Source: Fragilaria crotonensis
Lineage: Eukaryota > Bacillariophyta > Fragilariophyceae > Fragilariales > Fragilariaceae
Length of the DNA stretch: 64,000 nucleotides
Assembly: GCA_022925895.1 (NCBI GenBank)
Contig: JAKSYS010000069.1
Span: forward strand, 62,001 to 126,000
Direction of reading: 5' to 3'
The stretch's first letter is position 1. Every line of letters begins with the position of its first letter. Under the pieces are notes generated by a model. The model did no database searches, had not been told where the DNA came from, and saw only the letters and a list, made by a program, of their open reading frames with translations. The translations under genes and the position numbers were made by a program. Shown here piece after piece: positions 54,508 to 64,000 of this stretch.

Positions 54508-57489
54508 CTAGTCGCGCTTCTTGACACGTGCTCGTGTCGACCTGCGAACTGGGTTTTCCTTGTCGCCAACATTTGCGTCTTTATTCAGCTTGGAATCAAC
54601 ATTGGCATATTTATCCGGGGGAACATCCTTGAGTTCTTGGTTCACAGCAGAAACAGTCATGACTCCCTCGTCCGGCAGCGGCGAAACTTCCTTTTCTGGC
54701 ACGTGAGCCTCGTCAGGTTCCACACCTTTCTCATGGCTACTACTACTGCCATGATTATCATCATCACCATCCGGATCTTCGTCAACATCATCTTCGTCAC
54801 CATCATCAGGACCCTCAGCATGGTTGGATGCTGATGGCAATGATTTGGTCAATGTCCTAAACATTGTTGCTGTAATAGTTTGGTCCACAGGAACAACATT
54901 GGCTTTGCCCTTGGGTAACAATCCAAAGGCTTGCAATTCTCGTTCCAAACTATCATAATAGGTAGCCGACGTGTATTGCAAATGACACCAAAGAATGAAA
55001 ATGACATGTGTCGAAAATGGAATCCACCAGAGTAATCCTGACCACCACGTCAGCAGACTGGAAAGTAGGGCATGCAATATCCAATACTGCAGCGAATCCA
55101 TGGTCTGGGCGAGTGATTTTGTGGGTATTACCTTGGCCGACGGTACAATAGTGTTGACGTACAAGACCCCATATGCGGTAACAAACCCAGGCATGAGGAG
55201 GGTAAGAGCGGGCACCAAAACGGATGTGCGTATTCCAACAACAGCAACAGTCGTGTTTGACTGCTTTGTGATAAGAGTCGTACAGCGACAGCAATGCTGA
55301 GAAAGGATTTGACTTTATCCACCACTGCAGCCCATGCCTCGGTAGAAATGAGGTTGGATGTCGTTTGGAATATTTTGTGGACAATGGGTGATAACCTGTT
55401 GCTCAAAAAGGCAAGGGTCGAACCATGTAACTCCTTTGCATGTCAGCTTCCGACATGGCAGTCGAGGTGAGAATGGAGGACATGCCATATATCCAAAGAT
55501 AAAAGAATAAATGTAGTTCAGCCGCAGTCGTTTGAAACATGGTGACGCGAGATGCGAGACTGCCAACAATGGGAAGCAGATGAAGGACTCGGAAGGATCC
55601 AGTGACAAGACAGTACACGGTCCAATATTGCAACCAATACGTGGCTTCCTGTTCGACAGAGTAGCTATCGACACGACCAACTGCAAGCAGTCGTTGCACT
55701 GGTGTCTTCGGCGTTTCTACTGCCGATGTAGCCTTTGGGGTTCTAGGTGTCGTTCGAGGAAATGGCTTGGGTATTGCGGTCTTTTTGCTCTTGATGCTGG
55801 CTGGCTTTGCAGAAAGACTCTCCTTGAGAGGTTTTCGTGTTGTTGTTGCTGTTGCTTTTGCTGTTGTCGTATCTGTAGCAGTCTGTTGTACTTTGGAATC
55901 AACTTCGGCATCAGTAGTTGCATGTCTGTATTGAAACAGGAGAGCAACTGTCGATATCCAAGGATAGAGTTGTGAAAGGATATAGATGGCATACGTCTCT
56001 GTCGCCAGCCATGTGACAATAGAAGGGAATAAGACTTTGATTGTTATCCCAACGCTGACAAATAATGCATGTGGTAGAATCATTGCCAATATCAAGCTCG
56101 TACGGCTTACTCTGTCCAATACCGCTCGGTAGGACTGAATTCAATGATACAAGTCAAATGCAAGATCGATGAGTTAGCTCAATTGCATCAATAGCTCATG
56201 AATAATACACAACAACAGAGATGTACAGATGCACAAAAGGTAGTGAATGGGAGAAAACGAAAGCACGTGTCCTCAGTCACTGATCAACGTCCAACAACCA
56301 ACGTGCAAGCGAAACACACTCTGTTGAGACTGGTCAAAATCCATGTTGGTCGTTCAGTCATTCACACGACTTCTTAGCGAGGAGATATAACGAGTACTGA
56401 CGAAATAACGGCAGAACGGAATTTTGCTGGGAACAAGAAAAACTCTGAACAGCCATCGAAGGAACAGTACAGTACTTCAGTACCAGTAGAACCAGTACCA
56501 ACTGCATAGAGTTCGAAGGTCCAAACTCCACACCATGTAACATGACAATGATCGTATTCTAGCGCAACAACAACAGACAGGATACAGGGTAGTCACACCA
56601 CACTGCGTCAACAACAAGTCATGTACACCGCCAAGCTTCGTGCACTCACCTTGATGACATTTCGTTTCTTGGTGTGATACCATCTCGACACTCGCTGCAC
56701 GTATCCTTGCTTTTGAATATATCGTCGGAGTGAAAACAAAAGTAGCAATACCATAATAGCGCCCAATTCCATCTTGATTTGAGTCGATGTTAGTGAATAT
56801 TGCCATGCCACCAATTTCGTACCACACCACTTGGCTTGTTCCACACCCTTCCACAACGATACCCATAGGCCTTGAAATAAGTGACGGAATAGAAATTTCA
56901 AACCAATATATACTTTTTGTGACAAAAGCCACAGAAGCAACACCAGTGGTCGTAATGTCAAATACGACAATGCATTCAAGGATTGAACTGCCATATACAC
57001 ATCCCGCACAACGTTGCGCCATGCATGCCAATATTCGTGTCGTGATGGCAATTGCAAGTACTGAAAAAGTCATGCATTCGACGTGTCACGAGACCAATAG
57101 TTTCCGAGAATCCTTCCCGAGATGGGATGCCAATCATGGGCATGGGGATTGATTGATTGAGATGGCGGAATGAAATCAACACAGTAGGGATGTTGTCGCT
57201 GAGATGAGACTTGTGTGACAATGATATCGTTGGGTGTTGGGTGTTGGGAGTTGGGAGTGACATTGGAATCGGAGCTACAGTACTGGTAGTCAGGGCGTGT
57301 ATCGACAAGCAAACGTGTATTGGTGGTCGTACGTCTTTGCGAAGACGACTGTACCCGGTCTGATCATTGCCAGTACAAAATGGCACTTGCACTGCCACAA
57401 CACAAAACACTCACCGACGATACGATTGGTGACGTTCCGCCGAAAGGGTATACAGTATACGTGTTCGTATGTTTGTATACCATGATCAT
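54508..57489 (-). CDS. TB2/DP1/HVA22 (REEP-like) ER membrane protein
   Basis: Membrane-curvature protein of tubular ER. Exons 57489-57415 (MIMVYKHTNTYTV...), 57060-56650, and 56134-54508; all introns are phase 0 with GT-AG ends. The second exon is rich in hydrophobic segments. The third encodes two hairpin units: YPWISTVALLFQYR...YWLQYWTVYCL...HLFFYLWIYG and a second with TAYGVLYVNTIVP...LQYWILHALLSSLL. The C-terminus is acidic then basic (TRARVKKRD). Two frame changes occur in exon 3, near the five-A run at 55405-55409 and near 55250-55262. One added base at each gives exactly 705 codons, so assembly errors are likely, though a cryptic intron is not excluded for the second. Confidence 0.72.
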
Positions 57490-57557
57490 TGGGGTTTGGG
57501 CGTGTGCCACAAGTTGCGTGTGACATAAGGTCGATGCTTACGTGAACAAAAAGAAAC

Positions 57558-57612
57558 ACAAAACAAACGGGAGCGTCCCATTTGTCTGTACTTTGTGTAG
57601 GAGCTGCCTTAC
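57558..57612 (+). repeat. Left inverted terminus of Harbinger A
   Basis: Starts ACAAAACAAACGGGA and keeps partial match to the right end as far as CTGCCTTACA. It lies less than 70 bases from the start codon of the HVA22-like gene, so it has landed in that gene's promoter region. Confidence 0.7.
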
Positions 57613-57730
57613 AATAGCAAACCGAAAACAAAATAAATGATTCATTCCTTGTATACCGACACGAATAATGCATACCACATTCCACGTGAATCGATATCCC
57701 TCCAATTTTGAGATCACTGTTGTATCCGCC

Positions 57731-59560
57731 ATGGCATCACACAGCATCCTTACTCAAGATGCCTCGTCTTTAAACAAGAGACAGGATCGCACCAGGAGAG
57801 CTGATACGAATGTAACGAAGAAGCTCCTAGCGGAGTTTCAAGGCCTAATTGCTTTCGCGTGCTACGACTCCCCTTCAATTAGTCAAGGCGGCACATCAAT
57901 GACTGAAACAGTCATGGAGCATTTGATGGCGAAGCTTTGTTTTGGTGAGAAAAAATGGCGACCCTGATGTGATGTGCTATGAAGATCAGTTCCTTGGAGG
58001 GCTTAACAAGTTCCAAGGACTTTTCACCGATGATGTGGACTCCAGGGCATCGAATGGAGCGACTGTCTTGACCATGCTCCCGTCTCTTCACCGGCAGTCA
58101 TCCATCAACATATACGTGGGCGAAGGTTCAATTGAAAAGGGTCTTCTTGCAAGGAAAAGTTTGCTCAATGCTACCGCTACTATCAGTGGAAGGACCTTGC
58201 TCCCGATTGGCAAAAGAAGTGCTTTGCAACTGTAAGAAGATGATGGCTCTTGTGATGGCTCGCGATTCGCCGTACAAGGATGGATGCTTCCCGTCTGGCA
58301 CCAATTGGGATGACTATGCAAAATGGTGTCTTGTAGCATTCCATAAAAGTGAGATCAGCGGCGGTGTGTATCGAGCAGATAGTGCAAGTACTATGACTAG
58401 TAGTACGATTTGCACAAGCAACGACCGGCAGCAGAAGGATCCAGCAGTACCAGTTGATGCTGGTCAACATGATGTATTGGCCGAAAACGAAGGTGCTGGG
58501 AGAGCGTCCGAACGACTGAACCTTGATGGCGACGAGCAGGTTGAGTTTACTGATGGCGGTGCAGTTCCTGTCGGATATTTCTTTAAGGGTTTCCTTGCTT
58601 GGAGTCTGTGGGGACTTATTCCGGTAGTGGAGTCGTCAACGACAACAATGAAGTCAACACTGTTTGGCGATACGAAGGTTGACACGTCTTTCGGCAAAAA
58701 GGATGTCCCGTCTAAAGCGAGCTGCATCGTCTGTCGATGTCGACGAAGAAGGACCGTCAACACGCCATCAAAAGAAGGCGAGTACTGGAAAGAATAGTTC
58801 GATGGTGGTTAGCTCCGAAGCAGGAGACGATACAGCAAACAGCAACGAGAAACAGCTCACAGACCTGCTTGCCAAAAGCCTTGCATTATTGGAGAGACAG
58901 GCACTAGAGAAAGAGCGCCAGAAGAACAATTTTCTCAAGGAACGGATTTTGCGAGATAAACTTAGTGCTCTTTCAAGAAAACAGAACGTCCTGTCGCAGC
59001 GATACAGCGCCATGCTTAACCGACAACCGGTTGATAACATGGCATTGCAAGCGATTGAAAAGATACAAGATGATTTGGAGTCTCAAGTTGGCGACTTGGA
59101 GGTGGAGTTAACAATTCTACAGGACGCAGAAGTTCAGCGAAGATCACAAGCGATTGCAAGTCACGACAATGACCGCGCGGTGTCCAGGTCATCTTCGTCG
59201 TCTATTCTGGTTGACCACACTGCTAGTACTCTTACTATGCTAGGTGCACGTGATTTCATGTCTATGTCGCCGCTTACAACTGCTACACACACTGGCGGTA
59301 CTCCTACAGAAACAAATAGAAATGACGAGGAACAAACAAACAGAAACGACGACGAGGAAGCTCAAAACAGTAACAAGTGCATCGAGTGCATGTCGGTTCC
59401 AACGGACCATCGTTGTCGGAAGTGCACTCAACGGGTGTGCAGTGCATGTTGTAACACCAAACGACAACTTGAAATGGTCTGGTGGTGCGAAATGTGCTTC
59501 GATAAGGAAAGTCCCGAGAGCAAAGCAATCATTCGAGCAGGCGACTACTGTTCTGATTAG
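57731..59560 (+). pseudogene. Harbinger A accessory protein with C-terminal zinc-binding domain, broken
   Basis: A strong start context (GCCATGG) at 57731 opens MASHSILTQ. The reading then moves through at least four frame changes (near 57950, 58137, 58232 and 58700-58760). Recognisable parts: an N-terminal segment ending LNKFQGLFTDD, FAQCYRYYQWKDLAPDWQ with NWDDYAKWCLVAFHK (Trp pattern as in SANT/Myb-like accessory proteins), a Ser/Asp linker, a long coiled coil (LLERQALEKERQKNNFLKER...), and a Cys-rich end (CIECM, HRCRKCTQRVCSACC, WWCEMC). The last 298-codon part is still open. PIF/Harbinger elements need a second DNA-binding protein; this is inferred to be that protein. Confidence 0.6.
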
Positions 59561-59643
59561 AACGACGACGCATCATGATAATGAAATTGATGTTATTAGG
59601 ACGATGTTATTATAGTACTGTCCAGTAATTCATCAGCTCTAAA

Positions 59644-61380
59644 CTAGTACGAAGGCACGTTTCTTGGCGCAACTGGGAGCCTCTTTGGCCAAGAAACCCT
59701 CCCTTGGTGGTACAGGGCGTTGAAATTATCAACGAGCAATCCCCGAAATTCCCGATGCGATAACTTGGAAACCGAAACGACACCATGACTGCTGTCGTTT
59801 CTAATCTGGTCGTCATCAGGAGCAACATCATTTTCTACTTCTTCCTCTTCTACCCAGTTGTCAGCATGGTAACGCCACCCGCATGAACATCGATCCATTG
59901 TGAGGAAGTCTCGCACTTCAGAAGGAGAAATCAACCTCCGAATGGCACGCGGCATATCTGACAACTCAAACTGTCCATTTGCCTCAACTTGCCAATACGA
60001 CGGTACACCGTTTTGCCATCCAACCGACAATCCGTCAACATCGAGTAGCATATTATGAAGTCGCAACATGTTAACCAGACATTGTCAGCAACTTCCGTGT
60101 TATGCATCCGAATCCCAGTTTTTAAAATCCTCCATCGATTCTTCAATATACCAAAGCGTGCACTCGACATCTTTACGTAAAGACTCCAACCATTGTGAGA
60201 AACGAATTTCCGATCGACTCGATGAGTTTTTGAAAGGCGGAATGGTTGATGACCACTCTAAGTATCCGTTGTCGATAACGTAGGCTCCTTTCATGCCGAT
60301 TGTCTTCGTTCCACTCTTGTCCAACAAATCAAAGGTTATCTTTTATCGAAACTTCCTTTTCGAAGCTCATCCAGGAAGTGATCAAACCTTGCGAGGGTCT
60401 TATCGTTCCACCGACCTGGGTGGCCTGTAGTCGTGTGCAGAATCTGCCTTTGTGATTTACTGTTAGATTGTATGTTCGTGTCGTTGCTGCCATTTTGAAA
60501 CCAAGATGACTCTGCCGAATTTTAAAGGAAACTTTCTCAAGCGGGATGTGGGTTGCATCGGTGCTACCAATGCAACCTGGGAATCCGGCAATCCTGTACG
60601 CGTGCTCGCATTCTCTGATTTCCTCCAAAGATGTAGGCATTCGTATGTACTTTGTATACAGCTTGCTAGCTCCAAACGCAACAAACTTGTGAAAAAAATC
60701 ACGATGCACATGGCGGCTGATGAAAGTTGCTTCTTCGACGTCGTCAAAAGTGATCCCTCTACCAAGGTATCTTAAACTTCCCAACAAGAGAAGTTCTATT
60801 GGCGACACTTTCAAGGGCAATGCTTGGCAATTCCTCTGGTGTTGATCGGTCCATCCGGTCCATCTACAGAACAGCCCCTCGTCATCCTCGTCCTTCAGCA
60901 TCGACAAAAGATCCAGATATGACTGATATGGCAAACGAAAGCGATTTCGAAATGTCTGAGACCACCGAGTGCAATTTGGCTGAGGATTTTGCAAATACAA
61001 AATCCACCAAAGACTGAGTGTTGGCGTCAACTTTCGTTTTTTACCTGTTGATGGGTCCACAAAGTACTTCGGTCTTCGCTTTCGTGACTTCTTGACCCTC
61101 GGTGTATTGATAGCTTTCTTGTGATTCAAACTTCTAGCACTCTCCATTTTTGCGCTTGCACACAAGCACATTAACGTTAAAAGGTAATGTTGCTTTGCCG
61201 TATCTTCTTCGTCCTCTCTCCCAAGAAATCCTCCAGGCGATCCCAATCAAGTGTTCCATCGTCATGGTAGCAGGAGTCAATGTCGTCAAAATAATTTACT
61301 GGTTCGTCTCCTGTTTCAGAATGAAGGTTCCTCATCAATTGATTAATGATGAGTGCAGAAATCTTTCGGGAGGAGCTCAT
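59644..61380 (-). pseudogene. Harbinger A DDE transposase (HARBI1-like), broken
   Basis: Starts near 61380 (MSSSRKISALIINQL). The N-terminal part is followed by a basic region (KKSRKRRPKYF) and the DDE core: GCIGSTDATHIPLE (first Asp), AYVIDNGYLEW (second Asp) and VECTFGILKNRW (Glu). At least five frame changes separate these (near 61200, 60425, 60340, 60150 and 60060), so no single product is possible. The family is the plant-transposon/DDE_4 group common in algae and oomycetes. It is a plainly dead copy; its terminus signals are still recognisable. Confidence 0.8.
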
Positions 61381-61539
61381 GCTGATGATGCTGATAACCA
61401 GACAAGGTACTAGACTCAAGAATGCAGCTTCTCTACGAGGATAAATGAGACATGAATGGAGTGAAGTGTGTGGTCCACATGTGATCCGAAGCGAGCGAGG
61501 TGCCATCTGGCCCGTTTGCGTGGCCAATTTGTTTTCCGG

Positions 61540-61680
61540 GTTGTTCACAAACGGGACGGGCCCATTTGTGAAATTTTCAAAAGGAACCCGGTTTCACAAA
61601 CGGGACGGGACACTTTGTTTTGGGAATGTCCCCTGTAAGGCAGTTATTTCGCAATTGGGACAGTCCCGTTTGTTTTGTTA
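61540..61680 (-). repeat. Right inverted terminus and subterminal repeats of Harbinger A
   Basis: Two direct CACAAACGGGACGGG copies (61548, 61591) and, at the very end, the inverted CCCGTTTGTTTTGT. Such clustered copies are likely transposase-binding sites. Confidence 0.65.
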
Positions 61681-61712
61681 GAGTTTTTGTTGGACCGTAA
61701 GCAACGGCCTAA

Positions 61713-61865
61713 GGGAGTGTCCAGACAAAAAAAATCCAATCGAAGTTTCCAAGTTTCCAAGGGCGCATAACCAATTAATTGCAGGTTCGATTTTTGTTAC
61801 TCGGGAGTAGTGTCCAGACAAAAAACATGAACATCAAAGTATCGAAGTTTTGCACTCCCAAGTTA
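61713..61865 (+). repeat. Terminal direct repeat of Harbinger B
   Basis: Two copies of GGGAGT..GTGTCCAGACAAAAAA followed at similar distance by ATCGAAGTTT, starting at 61713 and 61803. Possibly repeated transposase-binding sites. Confidence 0.65.
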
Positions 61866-61955
61866 CCAGTGTGAAAGTCGATGGTGAGTGCAAGTACGTA
61901 CTACTGTGACGCCTACTGTACCATGTATCTTGGTGATCTGAGAATCTCAGTTGTT

Positions 61956-61963
61956 TATAAAAG
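61956..61963 (+). promoter_or_regulatory. TATA-like box of Harbinger B transposase
   Basis: TATAAAAG lies 20 bases before the ATG. The position is close for a plant-like TATA box, but transcripts with very short leaders would allow it. Confidence 0.35.
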
Positions 61964-61975
61964 AAAGATACGACA

Positions 61976-63439
61976 ATGACCACCAACCGGACGAGCAATG
62001 CTAGTAGCAGTAGGGCAAGGAGAAGGCGAGCGTCATACTCTCTTGACTTAGAACAAGCAGCCACAGTCTCGAACATAGTCGTAAATTCGGCAGCTGTTGT
62101 TGTTGAAGATGTCACTGCCATTCTTAAGCGACGTTTGCAAAGGACAAATCAAGGATACCGCCGAAGAACAGCACGGCGATTACGACCACGCAGACGAAGG
62201 TCTGTTCATGACGTTTACAGAGAACTTGGCAGCATCTACTTCCGGAGGGCATACCGTATGACGTATAGATCTTTCAAGCATCTGGCTGGCTTGCTTCGTC
62301 CTTTTATTAATACTGCAAGTGGCATCAAAGGAAAATCAAGGTATTGCCCAAATGGACCGATTTCGCCGGACGTCCGACTTGCCTGTGCGATTCGCTGGTT
62401 TGCAGGGGGTTCAACGTACGACATTATGACTACCTATGGAATCAGCCATACAGACACCATCAACAGCTACTGGTACGTTGTTGATGCTATTAACCAGAAC
62501 CCCAGATTTGCAATTGCATATCCGGACGACCATGAGAAGCAACGATCTATTGCCGCAGGTTTTGCGGAAGTGTCATCTGCTGGGTTTCAGTGCTGTTCCG
62601 GTGCGTTAGATGGACTTCTTATTTGGATACATAAGCCCTCGGAGAAAGATTGCTCCAATATTGGATGTAACGAAGGGAAATTTTCGTGCGCAAGAAAGAA
62701 GAAGTATGGTCTGAATTGTCAGGCTGTTTGTGATGTCCGAGGCAGATTTCTGGACATTTCTATCTTGTATCCCGGATCCACCTCTGATTGTCTCGCATTC
62801 GAAGGAATGTCACTGTTCCACCGATTGGAACAAGGCATATTAGCTCCTGATTTATGCCTCTTTGGTGACAATGCTTACTTGAACACGGCATATATGGCAA
62901 CGCCATACTCCGGCATTTCCGGTGGCACAAAGGATGCTTACAACTTCTATCATTCTCAGTTGAGAATACGAATTGAATGTGCGTTTGGGATGCTGACGCA
63001 TCGCTGGGCAATTCTCAGAAGTGCCATACCTGTAAATGTAACTGTTCACAAGACAGTTGCTCTGGTACTCGCACTTGCAAAGCTACATAATTACTGTATT
63101 GATGAAAAAGAAGGACGATGTGATGATGCGTATGGTAATGCAGTTGACGAGTGGCGAAACGAGGAAACCGGCGCTGTACCGTTGGTCGAAACAAGACACA
63201 TGCATTACACCGATGAAGACAGCAGCAGTACTGGGACTGTAACGCCTCGTCAGTTACTCGACGGTGGTAACCACTTTGACGATATCGGTGTAAATGGGCG
63301 CTACAATAGGCAGAGACGGTACAATTACCTCAGTAGAATAACTGGAAGACCACTTCCACGCGAACGATTGCACTCGCATGTTGCAGACACTGGTCTCACG
63401 AGACCAAGACCACAGCCCTTGGCGCGTCGTCGTCGTTGA
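61976..63439 (+). CDS. Harbinger B DDE transposase (HARBI1-like), intact
   Basis: 487-aa open frame. The N-terminal 90 residues are strongly basic (RRRTARRLRPRRRR), followed by a helical DNA-binding-like region (ACAIRWFAGGSTYDIMTTYGISHTDTINS...). The catalytic core carries GALDG (Asp212), GDNAYLN (Asp298) and RIECAFG (Glu334), the DDE triad of PIF/Harbinger nucleases. The C-terminus is Arg/Pro-rich. Length and triad are complete and no break is seen, so this copy could encode active protein. It differs clearly from the decayed transposase of Harbinger A. Confidence 0.88.
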   Translation: MTTNRTSNASSSRARRRRASYSLDLEQAATVSNIVVNSAAVVVEDVTAILKRRLQRTNQGYRRRTARRLRPRRRRSVHDVYRELGSIYFRRAYRMTYRSFKHLAGLLRPFINTASGIKGKSRYCPNGPISPDVRLACAIRWFAGGSTYDIMTTYGISHTDTINSYWYVVDAINQNPRFAIAYPDDHEKQRSIAAGFAEVSSAGFQCCSGALDGLLIWIHKPSEKDCSNIGCNEGKFSCARKKKYGLNCQAVCDVRGRFLDISILYPGSTSDCLAFEGMSLFHRLEQGILAPDLCLFGDNAYLNTAYMATPYSGISGGTKDAYNFYHSQLRIRIECAFGMLTHRWAILRSAIPVNVTVHKTVALVLALAKLHNYCIDEKEGRCDDAYGNAVDEWRNEETGAVPLVETRHMHYTDEDSSSTGTVTPRQLLDGGNHFDDIGVNGRYNRQRRYNYLSRITGRPLPRERLHSHVADTGLTRPRPQPLARRRR

Positions 63440-63522
63440 TAAAAGTACTACTATCGCTTCTTGCTAGTAGTAGCTAGTTGTAGTACAACACCATGCTAAT
63501 CCTAGCCTAGTACTCTCCTCTA

Positions 63523-64000
63523 TTAGCTACTCGTAGTACTACTTGCATCTAATTGACGTATCTCTTCCTCGAGAAGTCGGCCTTCTTCGAGATAGAACGC
63601 TGAAAGACGACGTGTGTTTTCGTCATTTGGATCCAACTCTGCGTTAAGCTTCCTATACTTACGTGCCAAGTCAACAAGCTCAGCTCGTCGACGAAAGGCA
63701 CGTTCACGACTTCGCTCTGCTCCTTCGGATTGCTGACGTTGCTCCTCCAGCTGCCGTTCATGATTCCTATCTTCAACACGATCAAATACCATCTGTCGCT
63801 GACACTCCGCGAGCTCCTTTATGGATTCCACAAGAGGAGTAAATGAAGATCCACCAGCTGCATTGAGTTCTTCTTGCTGCTGGCGGCGTCGCCGGCTGCG
63901 ACTTAGACCGCCGCCGCTGTCGTTGCTCGTTGTACTACTCCTGCTTGAAATTGGAGCACGAGATGCATCAGCAGCCCCTGCCTTGTTGTTGAGACGTTGT
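63523..64000 (-). CDS. Harbinger B second protein, 3' part (partial)
   Basis: Open from the right edge of the window to the stop at 63523; the start is outside. The visible 158 residues begin in a Ser/Arg-rich stretch (SRAPISSRSSTTSND, RSRRRRQQQEELNA). They continue as a charged coiled coil (ERQLEEQRQQSEGAERSRERAFRRRAEL) ending in DASSTTSS. Position and convergence with the transposase suggest the Myb/SANT-like accessory protein of the element, whose DNA-binding part would lie further right. No domain is recognisable in the visible part. Confidence 0.55.
   Translation of the reverse strand, partial: QRLNNKAGAADASRAPISSRSSTTSNDSGGGLSRSRRRRQQQEELNAAGGSSFTPLVESIKELAECQRQMVFDRVEDRNHERQLEEQRQQSEGAERSRERAFRRRAELVDLARKYRKLNAELDPNDENTRRLSAFYLEEGRLLEEEIRQLDASSTTSS

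Larger units (their letters stand above)
57558..61680. mobile_element. PIF/Harbinger DNA transposon A, decayed
   Basis: About 4.1 kb flanked by imperfect inverted termini. Left (57559 on) reads ACAAAACAAACGGGA...GTCCCA...CTGCCTTACA; the reverse complement of the right end (to about 61679) reads the same landmarks. Further CACAAACGGGACGGG copies lie inside the right end (61548, 61591). Inside are an accessory gene on + (57731-59560) and a DDE transposase on - (59644-61380), converging with 83 bases between. Both genes have several frame breaks, so the copy is dead. The exact target duplication is unclear. Confidence 0.75.
61713..64000. mobile_element. PIF/Harbinger DNA transposon B, runs off the right edge
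   Basis: Begins GGGAGTGTCCAGACAAAAAA, preceded by TAA (61710-61712), the usual three-base target for this group. A second, imperfect copy of the end (GGGAGTAGTGTCCAGAC) lies 90 bases inward. It contains an open transposase (+) and the 3' part of a second protein (-), convergent. The other terminus is outside the window, so the boundary is a proposal. Confidence 0.6.

Noticed and set aside
1-64000. CRISPR arrays, bacterial operons or ribosome-binding sites
   Set aside because: Spliced genes, plastid and mitochondrial presequences and element types show nuclear eukaryotic DNA; no regularly spaced repeats were seen.

Overview
The window looks like nuclear DNA of a diatom, probably a raphid pennate one. 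This is inference from gene content: a plastid protein with a bipartite presequence (signal peptide ending at A-F), a Ty1/copia element of the diatom kind, diatom-style Pro/Thr-stalked leucine-rich-repeat and esterase proteins, a Zn2Cys6 regulator, and compact genes with short GT-AG introns. Both strands are used and no operons are seen. Many gene models below were rebuilt by joining open frames across introns whose phases agree.

Layout. 0.6-16.3 kb is a mostly housekeeping stretch: an ABCF/ARB1-type ribosome ATPase, a small MIC10-like cristae protein, a gamma-glutamylcyclotransferase-like protein, a coiled-coil protein, mitochondrial Cpn10, a secreted SASA-type esterase, a PH-domain phosphatidylinositol 4-kinase, the GPI de-N-acetylase PIGL and a plastid LPA1-like protein. 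16.3-30.2 kb is rearranged: a relic of the 3' end of an LRR gene, a young copia element (17.7-25.3 kb, 382-bp LTRs), a second SASA esterase and a full 1148-aa membrane LRR protein. 31-37 kb carries a Zn2Cys6 transcription factor, a bacterial-type 2,4-dienoyl-CoA reductase and a metallophosphoesterase.

38.4-46.9 kb is the most striking part: three GH18 chitinase genes in tandem, all on the + strand. The first is fused to a lytic polysaccharide monooxygenase (LPMO), a hevein-type chitin-binding domain and two Cys-rich modules (877 aa). The second and third end in hydrophobic tails that suggest surface anchoring. Together they could oxidise, bind and hydrolyse chitin outside the cell or at its surface.

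47-57.5 kb holds a YAK1-type DYRK kinase and a TB2/DP1/HVA22 (REEP-like) ER membrane protein, plus a relic of the latter. 57.6-64 kb is DNA-transposon territory: a decayed PIF/Harbinger element with visible inverted termini, and about 30 bp further on an apparently intact second Harbinger element that runs off the right edge.

Three conserved host genes (ABCF, YAK1, HVA22) contain single-base frame breaks, several in homopolymers. Each gene returns to a whole number of codons if those bases are corrected, so residual assembly indels are the simplest explanation. Intergenic DNA is unusually rich in GTAC-containing short palindromes.
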